From assembly GCA_019114985.1 (NCBI GenBank), contig DXEM01000005.1, positions 1 through 64,000 on the forward strand: a DNA stretch of 64,000 nt, read 5' to 3'. This stretch comes from Candidatus Anaerostipes excrementavium. GTDB lineage: Bacteria; Bacillota; Clostridia; Lachnospirales; Lachnospiraceae. The position numbers and the translations under genes are program-made. The notes under the pieces are model-generated. The model was not told where the DNA came from and did no database searches. It was given only the letters and a program-made list of their open reading frames with translations. Positions 42,362 to 52,128 of the stretch are shown here, one piece after another. Each line of letters begins with the position of its first letter. Within the stretch, counting starts at the first letter, position 1.

Positions 42362-44851
42362 ATGAAGAAATATAATGATAAAATCTTATGGAAAATGGCA
42401 GTTCGCTCCCTGCAGCATGATAAATCCCGTACACGAACGATTCTGTTGGCGATTATATTATCTGTCTTCTTAGTATTTACGATTTTAACGGTAGGCAGTA
42501 CCTATTGGAAAATGGAAAAATTACAGACGATACGACAGCACGGGGCGAAATTCGATGCGGTTTTGATGGGTGGAGTCACACAAAAACAGCGGGAAATCTG
42601 TAAAAAGGATGCAGGTATTGCAACGATCGGATTTCAGGCTTACAGTGGGTATTCGGAAGCGACGGAAAAAGATGATACACTTCACAGTGGTCTGATCTGG
42701 TGTGACGAAGTCTTTTGGGAACAGCAAATGGCGCCTGCAAGGGAGTGGGTGAAAGGAAGCTACCCTCAAAAAGAAAAGGAACTGATGGTTACCCAAACAG
42801 CGTTGGAGGACTGCGGAATGGGGGATTTGACAGTCGGGGATTCCTTTGAATTGACATACGGAGATAAGAAAGGGCTCCATACGAAGACCTTTACCATATC
42901 CGGTATCTGGGATGGTTATGGAGATCGGCAAGTATTCTTTGTATCAGAAAAGTTTTTTGAAAATTCCGGATATTCCATGGATCAGACACGGTCCGGAAGC
43001 ATGTATCTGGATTTTCGGCAAAGCTATTTAAGCGATGAGGAACAGCAGAAATTTCTCAATCGATTAGAACTGGGAGAACAGCAGTATCTTCAATTTAACC
43101 AGGAAATGAGCAATTCCATTGAAATCATGATTGGAGCAGCCGGATTGATTATTGCAATTTGTCTGAGCGCCTATCTTTTCATATACAATATTCTTAGTCT
43201 TTCCTTGTCTTCCAATATCAGATATTATGGTCTTTTAGAGACGATTGGCATGACTGGTTCGCAGATCAGAAAATGTCTCAAACGGCAAATGGTGTTATTG
43301 GCTAGCGCAGGGATTGCAATTGGAATGATATTAGGAGTCATCGTTTCTTTCCGTCTGGTTCCTTTTATTGTAACGGCTCTCGGAATTCATCAAGATGATG
43401 TCCATGTCGTATTTCATTTGGCTGTGTTTCTGCTGGCGGCAGGGATCGCCTGCGCAACGATTTTTATCGGAAACCGGCATGCAATGAAAACGGCGGGATC
43501 TGTGTCACCGGTAGAAGCGCTTTCTTATCGAGGCATTTCCGGGAAACAGCGGTCACATAAGACAAGAAAAGGCCATGTCCTTTGGAGAATGGCAGCAGAG
43601 CAGCTAAGAAAAGACACCAAAAAATCGATTATCGTCGTTTTGTCTCTTGCAGCTAGCTTTAGCATATTTGTTTGCCTGATTACGCTGATTCAAAGTCATG
43701 GTGCAAGAACGGTTTACACAAACTACATGAATCAGGATCTCATCATACAAAATGATACGCTGTTAAAGGAGAAAGAATCTGACTGGAAACAAATCATGGA
43801 TGAAGATTTCCTGGATTCCATCCGGGAAATACCCGGCGTAGAAAACGCTGTTTCCTTATCCACTGCGAATATAATCGTTCCGTGGGACGGGGATCTTACA
43901 AAAACATGGATGACAAAATTTTACGAAAAATGGATGGAGAATCCTTTTGGGGAAGAAGAACAAAAAGAATACCAGCAGCATCCGGAACATTTTCCGTCGG
44001 TTCTCTATGGAATCAGTCACAAAGAATTTGACTACTTGAATAAGACGCTGGAAGAAAAAATCTCATGGAAAGATTTTAAAAATGGGAAAGTATGTCTTTT
44101 GTATACCAGCGGAATGACATTGGAGGAGAAGGATTTTATAGGGAAAACCGTCGCATACAGCGAAGATCGAGAAGAAAAATCCATGGAGAAAATGAAAATA
44201 GGAGGATTGATCCAGGAAGAATATTATGCTTCCGGCAGAGGAGAAGGTCTGGTTCTTCTGACCAGTCAGAAGCATATGGAAAAGGTCTTAAATTCCTTTT
44301 TGTTTCGAATCGGCGTAACTTATCAGGAACCATATGATCAGGAAACAGAAGAAAAGATTCTGCGGCAGATGGAAGAGACTCCCGGATATCAAGATTTTTC
44401 TTATGAATCAAAGATCGAGGATATGGAGGAAGCAAAAAGAGCACAAGGCAATATGATGGGAGTAGGAATTGGCTTGACCATCATTCTCGCCTGGATCGGT
44501 ATCATGAATTATATTAATACGGTATCAGGAAATATTTCCAGCCGTCAAACGGATTTGGCGATTTTGGAAGGAATCGGCATGACCAGGAGGCAGATAAAAG
44601 GAATGCTGATAAGAGAAGGACTTTTGTACAGTCTGGGATCCTGGGGAATAACGGCAACGATCGGTATGGGAGCAACCTACTTGATTTATCAGAAGATGAA
44701 CAGCAATCAAATCCAATTTGAGATTCCATGGCCTTGGATTCTCGGAATGGCAGGAACGATCTTGATTATGTGTGTACTGGTTCCGCTTTTTTTCTATCAT
44801 ATAATCGGCAAAAGAAAGAGTTTGATCGACAGAATCCGCGAAATACAATAA
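42362..44851 (+). CDS. FtsX-domain ABC transporter permease
   Basis: An 829-residue permease with two FtsX-type domains. One N-terminal helix (ILLAIILSVFLVFTILTVG) is followed by an external domain, then three helices (about residues 255-385) around the conserved LLETIGMTGSQIRKCL. The pattern then repeats: a helix near 430, a large external domain of about 260 residues, and a final three-helix block with AILEGIGMTRRQIKGML. Such permeases act as mechanical transducers removing lipids or peptides from the membrane rather than as classic pores. ATG 42362 is chosen because GGAAAGGGG lies 8 bases upstream. The terminator at 44872 closes the operon. The antibiotic or signal is unknown. Confidence 0.88.
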   Translation: MKKYNDKILWKMAVRSLQHDKSRTRTILLAIILSVFLVFTILTVGSTYWKMEKLQTIRQHGAKFDAVLMGGVTQKQREICKKDAGIATIGFQAYSGYSEATEKDDTLHSGLIWCDEVFWEQQMAPAREWVKGSYPQKEKELMVTQTALEDCGMGDLTVGDSFELTYGDKKGLHTKTFTISGIWDGYGDRQVFFVSEKFFENSGYSMDQTRSGSMYLDFRQSYLSDEEQQKFLNRLELGEQQYLQFNQEMSNSIEIMIGAAGLIIAICLSAYLFIYNILSLSLSSNIRYYGLLETIGMTGSQIRKCLKRQMVLLASAGIAIGMILGVIVSFRLVPFIVTALGIHQDDVHVVFHLAVFLLAAGIACATIFIGNRHAMKTAGSVSPVEALSYRGISGKQRSHKTRKGHVLWRMAAEQLRKDTKKSIIVVLSLAASFSIFVCLITLIQSHGARTVYTNYMNQDLIIQNDTLLKEKESDWKQIMDEDFLDSIREIPGVENAVSLSTANIIVPWDGDLTKTWMTKFYEKWMENPFGEEEQKEYQQHPEHFPSVLYGISHKEFDYLNKTLEEKISWKDFKNGKVCLLYTSGMTLEEKDFIGKTVAYSEDREEKSMEKMKIGGLIQEEYYASGRGEGLVLLTSQKHMEKVLNSFLFRIGVTYQEPYDQETEEKILRQMEETPGYQDFSYESKIEDMEEAKRAQGNMMGVGIGLTIILAWIGIMNYINTVSGNISSRQTDLAILEGIGMTRRQIKGMLIREGLLYSLGSWGITATIGMGATYLIYQKMNSNQIQFEIPWPWILGMAGTILIMCVLVPLFFYHIIGKRKSLIDRIREIQ

Positions 44852-44871
44852 ATTCATTTTAATGAGAATGG

Positions 44872-44910
44872 GGAACAAGTCTTTTTCGTATATGACTTGT
44901 TCCTTTTTTT
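44872..44910 (+). terminator. Intrinsic terminator of the second TCS/ABC operon
   Basis: GGAACAAGTC (44872-44881) pairs perfectly with 44894-44903, followed by seven T. Confidence 0.92.
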
Positions 44911-44979
44911 CAGATACGCTATACTGTTAAGTGAAACTTTTGGAAAGGATAAGAATATTTTCTTTTAAGATAGAAGAAC

Positions 44980-46554
44980 ATGATCAGAATCAATCAGTTA
45001 AAACTGCCCGTGGATCACAGCCCGGAGCAGCTTGAGAACAAAATAAAGAAGAACTTGCGGGGAGCATCCATAAAGACCTGGAAGATTACGAAAAAATCCA
45101 TCGACGCCAGGAAGAAGGATCAGCTTTGTTATGTGTATGCCATTGATGTGGAGTTGGAACAGGAGAATCGATTTTTAAAGAAAAATAAAAATCGAAATAT
45201 CCAAAAGATCGAGCTTCCACAGTACCGGTTTCCGGAAGTCAAAGGAACATGGGAACATCCGCCGGTAGTGATCGGCATGGGACCTGCGGGACTGTTCGCA
45301 GCGCTGATGCTTGCCAGGAGAGGTCTAAAGCCTCTTTTGCTGGAGAGGGGAAAAGATGTCACAGAGCGTATGAAGGATGTAGAACGTTTCTGGGAGACCG
45401 GCGTACTGAATCCGGAATCCAATGTTCAGTTTGGAGAGGGAGGAGCCGGAACTTTTTCCGATGGAAAGTTAAATACATTAGTGAAAGATAAGTTTGGGAG
45501 AAATCGTTTTGTCCTGGAAACGTTTGTAGAATTTGGAGCGCCGGAGGAGGTTTTATATGAAAGCAAGCCTCATATTGGGACCGATTTATTAAGAGATGTA
45601 GTTGCCAATATGCGGAAAGAGATTCTGCGTCTTGGAGGTACGGTTCGTTTTGAGGCGAAAGTGACAGATCTGATCGTAGAAGAAGGACGCCTGCAGGGAC
45701 TGATCATCAATGGAGTGGAAAAGGTGGCTTGTGAAAAAGCGATCCTCGCTCCCGGTCACAGCGCCAGAGATACTTTTTCCATGCTTTGCAATAAGCATCA
45801 TGTCTCCATGGAGGCGAAAGCATTTGCGATGGGGGTACGGGTTGAGCACCCAAGAGAGATGATCGATCGGTCTCAATATGGGGAAAAAGCCGATCAATAT
45901 CATCTGCCGACAGCTTCCTATAAGCTGACCTATCATGCCCAAAATGGACGGAGCGTGTACTCTTTCTGCATGTGTCCGGGAGGATATGTGGTGAATGCTT
46001 CATCTGAGGAAGGAAAGCTTACCGTAAATGGCATGAGCAATCATGATCGAATGGGGAAAAACTCTAATAGTGCGATTATTGTCAGCGTAGGACCGGAAGA
46101 TTTTGGAAGGAAAGAGCCTCTTGCCGGGGTTGCTTTTCAGCAAAAATGGGAAGAAAAAGCGTTCCGGGAGGGAAATGGAAAGATACCGGTACAGCTTCTT
46201 CGGGATTTTCGCAGCAAAACAGTATCGAAAGAATATGGAGAGATAAGGTCCAACACAAAAGGGGAGACAACATTCGGCAATCTAAGAAATTGTTTGCCTG
46301 AGGAAGTCAGTGATTCCATTTGTGAGGGAATGGAAGCGTTTGAGCGAAAGATCAAAGGCTTTAACCGGCCGGATACGATTTTATGTGGGATTGAGGCAAG
46401 GACTTCATCTCCGGTGCGGATTTTGAGAGACCGGCAATTGGAAAGCAGCATTCGCGGATTATATCCCTGCGGGGAAGGAGCAGGATATGCCGGCGGGATC
46501 ACATCGGCGGCAATGGATGGAATAAAGGTTGCAGAAGCGCTGGTTACCATGTAA
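44980..46554 (+). CDS. COG2509-type FAD-dependent oxidoreductase
   Basis: A 524-residue flavoprotein. A small N-terminal domain of about 85 residues precedes the FAD-binding Rossmann motif VIGMGPAGLFAALMLARRG (near residue 92). Typical later segments are NVQFGEGGAGTFSDGKLNT near residue 147 and the C-terminal CGEGAGYAGGITSAAMDGIKV. It belongs to the uncharacterised FAD-dependent dehydrogenase group COG2509, unrelated in detail to the HI0933-type protein at 24.8 kb. The reaction is unknown. It is followed by proB after 56 bases. Confidence 0.85.
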   Translation: MIRINQLKLPVDHSPEQLENKIKKNLRGASIKTWKITKKSIDARKKDQLCYVYAIDVELEQENRFLKKNKNRNIQKIELPQYRFPEVKGTWEHPPVVIGMGPAGLFAALMLARRGLKPLLLERGKDVTERMKDVERFWETGVLNPESNVQFGEGGAGTFSDGKLNTLVKDKFGRNRFVLETFVEFGAPEEVLYESKPHIGTDLLRDVVANMRKEILRLGGTVRFEAKVTDLIVEEGRLQGLIINGVEKVACEKAILAPGHSARDTFSMLCNKHHVSMEAKAFAMGVRVEHPREMIDRSQYGEKADQYHLPTASYKLTYHAQNGRSVYSFCMCPGGYVVNASSEEGKLTVNGMSNHDRMGKNSNSAIIVSVGPEDFGRKEPLAGVAFQQKWEEKAFREGNGKIPVQLLRDFRSKTVSKEYGEIRSNTKGETTFGNLRNCLPEEVSDSICEGMEAFERKIKGFNRPDTILCGIEARTSSPVRILRDRQLESSIRGLYPCGEGAGYAGGITSAAMDGIKVAEALVTM

Positions 46555-46610
46555 AATATTAGAATCAGAAAGAATCAGGACTTGGGAAAAGTCATGAAAA
46601 GGAGATAAGG

Positions 46611-47468
46611 ATGAAGAATCGCGAGAAACTAAAAGAGAAAAAGAGGGTCGTCGTGAAAGTGGGGACGTCCTCTCTGATCCATAAAAAGACCGGAAATATT
46701 AATTTGTTTCGTTTAGAGAAGCTGGTTCGGGTTTTGACAGATCTGCACAACAGCGGAAAGGATGTCATACTGGTATCTTCCGGAGCAATCGGAGTTGGGT
46801 TTAAAGCTTTGGGGCTTCCGGGACGGCCGGATTCTCTGCCGCTGAAACAGGCTTGTTCTGCAGTGGGACAGGGGCAGCTCATGATGATCTATCAGAAATT
46901 GTTTTCGGAGTATAACCAGGGATCGGCGCAGATTTTGATCACAAAAGAGACAATGTTGAACGATGAACGCAGATTTAATGCGAAGAATACCTTTGAGCAG
47001 CTGCTGGAACTTGGAGTGATTCCAATTGTAAATGAGAACGATACGGTATCAACAGAGGAAATTGAGTTTGGGGATAACGATACCCTCTCTGCAGTTGTGA
47101 CCTCTGTAGTCGGAGCAGATCTTTTGATCCTGCTGACCGACATCGATGGATTGTATACAGATGATCCCCATAAGAATCCAAAGGCGAAACTAATCTTGGA
47201 AGTACCGGAGATTGATGAAAAGATAGAAAATATGGCAAAAGGAGCAGTAACCAAGGTCGGGACCGGAGGTATGGCGACAAAGATCGCTGCGGCTAATATC
47301 GTTACCGATGCGGGAGCCGACATGGTGATTGTCAACAGCGACAATTTGAATAATGTCAACCGAGTCATCGAAGGAAAAGAGATCGGGACCCTGTTTTTAG
47401 CACATAAACGCAAAGATTTTGATTTTAAGAAATATTTATTAGAAAGACCGTATTTTCAGAAAGGATAG
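46611..47468 (+). CDS. proB: Glutamate 5-kinase (short form)
   Basis: Phosphorylates L-glutamate with ATP in the first step of proline synthesis. The 285-residue product contains only the amino acid kinase domain and lacks the C-terminal PUA domain present in the E. coli enzyme. Recognisable motifs are VVKVGTSSLI at the N-terminus, ILVSSGAIGVGFKALG near 50, PIVNENDTVSTEEI near 140, and GTGGMATKIAAANI near 220. It is separated from proA by a small DUF896 gene, and the three genes are closely spaced. Confidence 0.95.
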   Translation: MKNREKLKEKKRVVVKVGTSSLIHKKTGNINLFRLEKLVRVLTDLHNSGKDVILVSSGAIGVGFKALGLPGRPDSLPLKQACSAVGQGQLMMIYQKLFSEYNQGSAQILITKETMLNDERRFNAKNTFEQLLELGVIPIVNENDTVSTEEIEFGDNDTLSAVVTSVVGADLLILLTDIDGLYTDDPHKNPKAKLILEVPEIDEKIENMAKGAVTKVGTGGMATKIAAANIVTDAGADMVIVNSDNLNNVNRVIEGKEIGTLFLAHKRKDFDFKKYLLERPYFQKG

Positions 47469-47475
47469 AAAAGAA

Positions 47476-47685
47476 ATGGATGCAAAAAAGATTCAGAGAA
47501 TCAATGAACTTTATCATTTGGATAAGTCGGTAGGGCTTACGCCTCAGCAGAAAAAAGAACAAAAAAAGCTTCGTGCAGAATATATTCAGGCTGTCCGGGC
47601 CAATTTGAGAGGGCAGCTTAACAACATCAGCATTCAAAATGAGGATGGATCTGTCACTCCGCTGAAACCAAAAGGAAAAAATTAG
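47476..47685 (+). CDS. DUF896 (YnzC-family) small protein
   Basis: A 69-residue protein of the DUF896 family. It has a helical hairpin with [15 protein letters not shown] and the characteristic [17 protein letters not shown] segment, followed by a polar tail. Family members are small cytoplasmic proteins; Bacillus YnzC is linked to the SOS operon, but the biochemical role is unknown. It is inserted between proB (7 bases) and proA (26 bases) and is probably co-transcribed with them; any link to proline synthesis is only positional. Confidence 0.88.
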   Translation: MDAKKIQRINELYHLDKSVGLTPQQKKEQKKLRAEYIQAVRANLRGQLNNISIQNEDGSVTPLKPKGKN

Positions 47686-47711
47686 CAACTATGATGCAAG
47701 GAGGTATATTT

Positions 47712-48953
47712 ATGTTAGAACAGCTGGGAAAACAGGCAAAAGAAGCTTCGGTAATTCTTGGAACTGCCGGAATTCTTGACAAGAATGCGGCGCTTAAGGA
47801 AACGGCGCAGGAGCTTGTAAAGGAACAAGCCTATATTTTGTCTGAAAATGAAAAAGACGTAGAAAACGCAAGAAAGAATGGAATGACAGAAGCGCTGATT
47901 GATCGCTTGTCTCTGACGCCGGAGCGAATTGAGGGAATGGCAGAAGGAATCCGTCAGGTGGCAGAACTGGACGATCCGATTGGATCTGTGAAATACATGA
48001 AACCAGCTCCAAATGGAATGTTGATTGGGGAAAAAATTGTACCTCTTGGAGTGGTAGGAATCATATATGAGTCCAGACCGAATGTAACAGCAGATGCTTT
48101 CGCACTTTGTTTCAAGACCGGGAATGCCTGCCTCCTGCGCGGCGGAAGTGATGCGATTCACTCTAACTTGGCGATTACAAAAACGATTCAGAAAGCATTG
48201 GAAGCGTGCGGAATGCCGAAGTACAGCATTCAGCTGTTAGAGGATACAAGCCGTGAGACAGCGACAAAGATGATGCAGCTAAACGAGTATCTGGATGTGC
48301 TGATTCCAAGAGGCGGCGCAGGACTGATTCAAAGCGTGGTAAAAAACAGTACGGTGCCGGTGATTGAAACAGGTACGGGAAATTGCCATATTTATGTGGA
48401 TAAAGATGCAGATAAAGACATGGCAGTGAAACTGATTGTCAACGCTAAGACACAGCGTCTTGGGACATGCAACACCTGCGAATCCCTTGTCTTCCACAAA
48501 GATATCGCAGAAAGCCATGGATCGGCGATTATTGAAGCTTTGCTGGAAAAAGGAGTGGAAGTCCGTGGAGATGAGACTGTCTGTGCACTGAATCCAAAAG
48601 TTATTCCGGCGACAGAAGAAGACTGGGGAACGGAGTATCTGGATGCAATCATCTCGATCAAAACAGTGGATGATTTCGATGCTGCGGTGAAACATATTAA
48701 TCATTACAATACCGGACATTCCGAAGCAATCGTTACCGATAACTATCAGGCCGCCCAGGCATTTTTGGAAAAAATCGATGCGGCAGCAGTTTATGTCAAT
48801 GCTTCTACCAGATTCACGGACGGGTTTGAGTTTGGGTTTGGAGCAGAGATTGGAATCAGTACCCAGAAGATTCATGCAAGGGGACCGATGGGATTGTCTG
48901 CGCTGACGACAACGAAGTTCATCATTTACGGCAATGGACAGATTCGTCAGTAG
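47712..48953 (+). CDS. proA: Gamma-glutamyl phosphate reductase
   Basis: NADPH-dependent reduction of glutamyl 5-phosphate to glutamate semialdehyde, the second step of proline synthesis. The 413-residue aldehyde dehydrogenase-like protein has [20 protein letters not shown] near residue 118 and [13 protein letters not shown] near 197. The catalytic Cys lies in [14 protein letters not shown] near 250, and [20 protein letters not shown] lies near 362. The ATG at 47712 is chosen because AAGGAGG lies 7 bases upstream; the frame is open from 47691. It is followed by a terminator-like hairpin at 49035. Confidence 0.96.
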   Translation: MLEQLGKQAKEASVILGTAGILDKNAALKETAQELVKEQAYILSENEKDVENARKNGMTEALIDRLSLTPERIEGMAEGIRQVAELDDPIGSVKYMKPAPNGMLIGEKIVPLGVVGIIYESRPNVTADAFALCFKTGNACLLRGGSDAIHSNLAITKTIQKALEACGMPKYSIQLLEDTSRETATKMMQLNEYLDVLIPRGGAGLIQSVVKNSTVPVIETGTGNCHIYVDKDADKDMAVKLIVNAKTQRLGTCNTCESLVFHKDIAESHGSAIIEALLEKGVEVRGDETVCALNPKVIPATEEDWGTEYLDAIISIKTVDDFDAAVKHINHYNTGHSEAIVTDNYQAAQAFLEKIDAAAVYVNASTRFTDGFEFGFGAEIGISTQKIHARGPMGLSALTTTKFIIYGNGQIRQ

Positions 48954-49034
48954 GCTGCGGTAAAGATTTGTAAAGAGAAGCGAAAAAAATGTTGAAATAT
49001 CTGTGAATTTATGATATTGTAATAAATGGTTTCG

Positions 49035-49066
49035 AAGGAGTTTTCATTTTATGAAAGCTCCTTTTA
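49035..49066 (+). terminator. Intrinsic terminator after proA
   Basis: AGGAGTTTTCAT and ATGAAAGCTCCT form a 12-pair stem (one G-U) with a three-base loop, followed by TTTATT. Confidence 0.8.
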
Positions 49067-49172
49067 TTGTTGGAATGGGAAATATTTCCAATAATCGGAA
49101 TAAAAACTTCTTTAAGTGAGACGGTCGTATAGATTTTAAAAGGAGAAGATTGTTTGAAATCCGGTACATTGA

Positions 49173-49201
49173 TTGATTTTCTTCGGCAAAAATCTTATGA
49201 T
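49173..49201 (+). promoter_or_regulatory. Probable promoter of the rnf operon
   Basis: TTGATT (49173-49178), a 17-base spacer, then TATGAT (49196-49201). The rnfC start codon follows 40 bases later. It overlaps the spurious upstream extension of the rnfC reading frame. Confidence 0.55.
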
Positions 49202-49241
49202 AATCATGAATGAGAAAAAAGAAAAGAAAGGAAGGCTTAAA

Positions 49242-50558
49242 ATGGCATTGTTTACATTTAGCGGCGGAGTACATCCGGATGATGGAAAAGAATATGCGAA
49301 AAATTCGCCAATCACCGAATATCTGCCAAAAGGAGATGTTGTTTTACCTGTAGGACAACATATCGGCGCCCCTGCGAAACCAATCGTAAGCAAGGGTGAT
49401 TATGTGCTTGCGGGTCAGAAAGTTGCAGAAGCTGGAGGATTTGTATCAGCGAATATCTTTAGTTCTGTTTCCGGAACCGTAAAATCGATTGAGCCAAGAG
49501 TAACTCCTGCGGGTACAAAGGTAAATGCAATCGTAATTGAGAATGACGGAGAATTTAAGGAGGCTGCATTTCAGGCAAAACCTTATGATTCCATGTCAAA
49601 AGAAGAGGTATTGGATGCAATCAAGGAAGCCGGTATCGTAGGTTTGGGAGGTGCCGGATTCCCGACGCATGTAAAATTGGCTCCAAAGAACCCGGATGAG
49701 ATCGAATACATCATTGTCAATGGCGCAGAGTGTGAACCTTATATCACAGGCGATTACCGGATTCTGATGGAAACACCGGAACTGGTCATTGAAGGACTGA
49801 ATATTGTACTGGATCTGTTCCCGAAGGCAAAAGGAATCATCGGAATTGAGGATAATAAAAAAGATGCGATTGCGAAGATGGAATCCCTTGTAAAAGGTGA
49901 CAGCAGAATCAGTGTTGCTCCTTTAAAAACAAAGTATCCACAGGGAGCGGAGCGTTCTTTAATCTACGCAACAACAGGCAGAAGCATCAATTCCAGCATG
50001 CTTCCGGCAGATGCGGGATGTATTGTAGATAACGTTGCAACGATTACAGCGATTAAAGAAGCAGTAAAAGACGGAAAACCTCTTTTCTCACGTGTTGTAA
50101 CAGTGACTGGGGATGCCATTGCGAATCCTGGCAACTTCCTGGTTCGTACAGGAACCAATGTGAACGAACTGATCGAAGCTGCAGGAGGATTTAAGAATCA
50201 GCCGGAAAAAGTAATTTCCGGAGGTCCGATGATGGGTATGGCAATGTTTACGACAGATGTACCGGCGGTCAAGACATTTTCATGTTTCCTGGCAATGACA
50301 AAAGATGAAGTCTCTGCCAATCAGCCAAGCAACTGTATCCGATGCGGAAGATGTGTCAGTGTCTGTCCGCAGAAGCTGATGCCGATGAAGTTATCTGTGC
50401 TTGCCGATCATCAGGAATTTGATGAATTTGAAAAGCTGCACGGAGCAGAATGCGTGGAGTGCGGATCTTGTTCTTATATCTGTCCGGCAAAACGTAATCT
50501 TGCCCAGTCTATGAAGACAGGTCGAAAACAGGTATTAGCAAACCGTAGAAAGAAATAA
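49242..50558 (+). CDS. rnfC: RnfC, NADH-binding subunit of the Rnf ferredoxin:NAD+ oxidoreductase
   Basis: A 438-residue peripheral subunit carrying the NADH/FMN site of the ion-pumping Rnf complex. The N-terminus (FSGGVHPDDGKEY) and the barrel-sandwich segment lead to the glycine-rich NADH/FMN region GIVGLGGAGFPTHVKL near residue 128. Two [4Fe-4S] motifs sit at the C-terminus: CIRCGRCVSVCPQKL and CVECGSCSYICPAKR. The ATG at 49242 (MALFTFSGG) is the family start. It is first in the canonical clostridial order C-D-G-E-A-B. Confidence 0.96.
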   Translation: MALFTFSGGVHPDDGKEYAKNSPITEYLPKGDVVLPVGQHIGAPAKPIVSKGDYVLAGQKVAEAGGFVSANIFSSVSGTVKSIEPRVTPAGTKVNAIVIENDGEFKEAAFQAKPYDSMSKEEVLDAIKEAGIVGLGGAGFPTHVKLAPKNPDEIEYIIVNGAECEPYITGDYRILMETPELVIEGLNIVLDLFPKAKGIIGIEDNKKDAIAKMESLVKGDSRISVAPLKTKYPQGAERSLIYATTGRSINSSMLPADAGCIVDNVATITAIKEAVKDGKPLFSRVVTVTGDAIANPGNFLVRTGTNVNELIEAAGGFKNQPEKVISGGPMMGMAMFTTDVPAVKTFSCFLAMTKDEVSANQPSNCIRCGRCVSVCPQKLMPMKLSVLADHQEFDEFEKLHGAECVECGSCSYICPAKRNLAQSMKTGRKQVLANRRKK

Positions 50559-50573
50559 AGGAGAGAGATACAT

Positions 50574-51521
50574 ATGAGCGAATCATTATATCATGTGTCA
50601 GCCAACCCTCATGTCAGGGATCATGGCTCCACACAGAAGATTATGCTGGATGTCATAATCGCATTATTGCCCGCTACGATCTTTGGTATCTATATCTTTG
50701 GCGTGCCTGCGGCGAAAACGATTGTTATTTCCGTCGTTACCTGCGTTGCGGCAGAATATATTTACCAAAAACTGATGAAACAGCCGATTACCATACAGGA
50801 TCTGAGTGCTGCCCTGACCGGTCTTTTGCTGGCTCTGAATCTGCCGTCTGAAGTACCGTTTTGGATGCCGATCTTAGGTGGATTTTTTGCAATTATTGTT
50901 GTAAAACAGTTATTCGGAGGCTTGGGACAGAACTTTATGAACCCTGCGCTTGGTGCCAGATGTTTCCTGATGATTTCCTTCGCTGCAAGAATGACGACCT
51001 TTACTTATGATGGTGTGACGACAGCGACACCGATGGCTTCCTTAAAAGCAGGAGAAGCAGTCGATGTATTAAAATTATTCGAAGGATTTATTCCGGGTAC
51101 GATCGGAGAGACTTCTGCGCTCCTTCTGATCATCGGAGGAATTTATCTGGTTGCACGTAAGGTGATTTCACCGATTATTCCTTGTGTTTACGTTGCAACA
51201 GTTGCCGTTTTCGTAGCGATTTTCGGCGGACATGGCCTGGATCTTTCATTTATTGCGTCCCATTTGTTCGGAGGCGGATTGATGCTTGGTGCGATCTTCA
51301 TGGCAACTGACTATGTAACATCACCAATCACAGATAAAGGAAAAGTAATTTATGGAATAATTCTTGGTATTCTGACAGGCGTTTTCCGTTTGTTCGGACC
51401 AATGTCAGAGGGAGTTTCTTACTCTATCATTATTGCCAATATTTTGGTTCCTTTGATTGAGAAAGTAACCGTTCCTGTTCCGTTTGGAATTACAAAGAAG
51501 GGAGGAAAGAGCAATGAATAA
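50574..51521 (+). CDS. rnfD: RnfD, membrane flavoprotein subunit
   Basis: A 315-residue integral membrane subunit with about 8-9 helices. It begins SANPHVRDHGSTQKIMLDV, typical of RnfD/NqrB. The covalent FMN site is expected at the Thr in DGVTTATPMAS near residue 155. The loop LPSEVPFWMPILGGFFAII and MATDYVTSPITDKGK are family hallmarks. It transfers electrons within the membrane part of the complex. It overlaps rnfG by 8 bases. Confidence 0.96.
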   Translation: MSESLYHVSANPHVRDHGSTQKIMLDVIIALLPATIFGIYIFGVPAAKTIVISVVTCVAAEYIYQKLMKQPITIQDLSAALTGLLLALNLPSEVPFWMPILGGFFAIIVVKQLFGGLGQNFMNPALGARCFLMISFAARMTTFTYDGVTTATPMASLKAGEAVDVLKLFEGFIPGTIGETSALLLIIGGIYLVARKVISPIIPCVYVATVAVFVAIFGGHGLDLSFIASHLFGGGLMLGAIFMATDYVTSPITDKGKVIYGIILGILTGVFRLFGPMSEGVSYSIIIANILVPLIEKVTVPVPFGITKKGGKSNE

Positions 51522-52125
51522 GAGCATTATTTCTGATTGTATCAAATTATGCGTTATCACTGTAATTGCCGGTTTCCTTCTTGGTCTGGTATATAACGTA
51601 ACCAAAGCGCCGATTGCGGCACAGCAGGAAAAAACAAAGCAAGAGGCTTACAAAGCTGTATTTGAAGACGCAGCAGAGTTTCAGGCAATGGACATCGATG
51701 AAAAAGATATTTCCAAAGTTCTTGATGAAAATGGATTGGGACAGAATACTATTACTGAGATTGCCGAGGCAGTAGACAAAGACGGAAATGTTATCGGACA
51801 TGTATTTTCCGTAACAAATCCGGAAGGCTATGGCGGTGATATCTCTCTTTCTGTAGGTGTAAGATCTGATGGAACCGTTAACGGATATGAGACACTGTCC
51901 ATCAGCGAAACGGCCGGTCTTGGTATGAAAGCAACAGAAGACGAGTTTAAGAGCAATTTCAAAAATAAAAAGGCAGATACATTTGAGGTCGTGAAAGATG
52001 GATCCGGAGCGAATGATGACGCTAAAGTGGATGCCATCAGCGGAGCGACAATTACAAGCCGTGCTGTGACCAGCGGTGTTAACAGCTGCGTCGCATACGC
52101 AAACAGCCTGAAGGGAGGGGAATAA
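51514..52125 (+). CDS. rnfG: RnfG, FMN-binding subunit
   Basis: A 203-residue subunit with one N-terminal transmembrane helix (CVITVIAGFLLGLVYNV) and an extracytoplasmic FMN-binding domain. The covalent FMN attachment motif is SGATITSRAV (near residue 178), with the Thr in SGAT as acceptor. The ATG at 51514 has GGAGG upstream and sits inside the last codons of rnfD. It is part of the Rnf operon and electron path. Confidence 0.96.
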   Translation: MNKSIISDCIKLCVITVIAGFLLGLVYNVTKAPIAAQQEKTKQEAYKAVFEDAAEFQAMDIDEKDISKVLDENGLGQNTITEIAEAVDKDGNVIGHVFSVTNPEGYGGDISLSVGVRSDGTVNGYETLSISETAGLGMKATEDEFKSNFKNKKADTFEVVKDGSGANDDAKVDAISGATITSRAVTSGVNSCVAYANSLKGGE

Positions 52126-52128
52126 AAC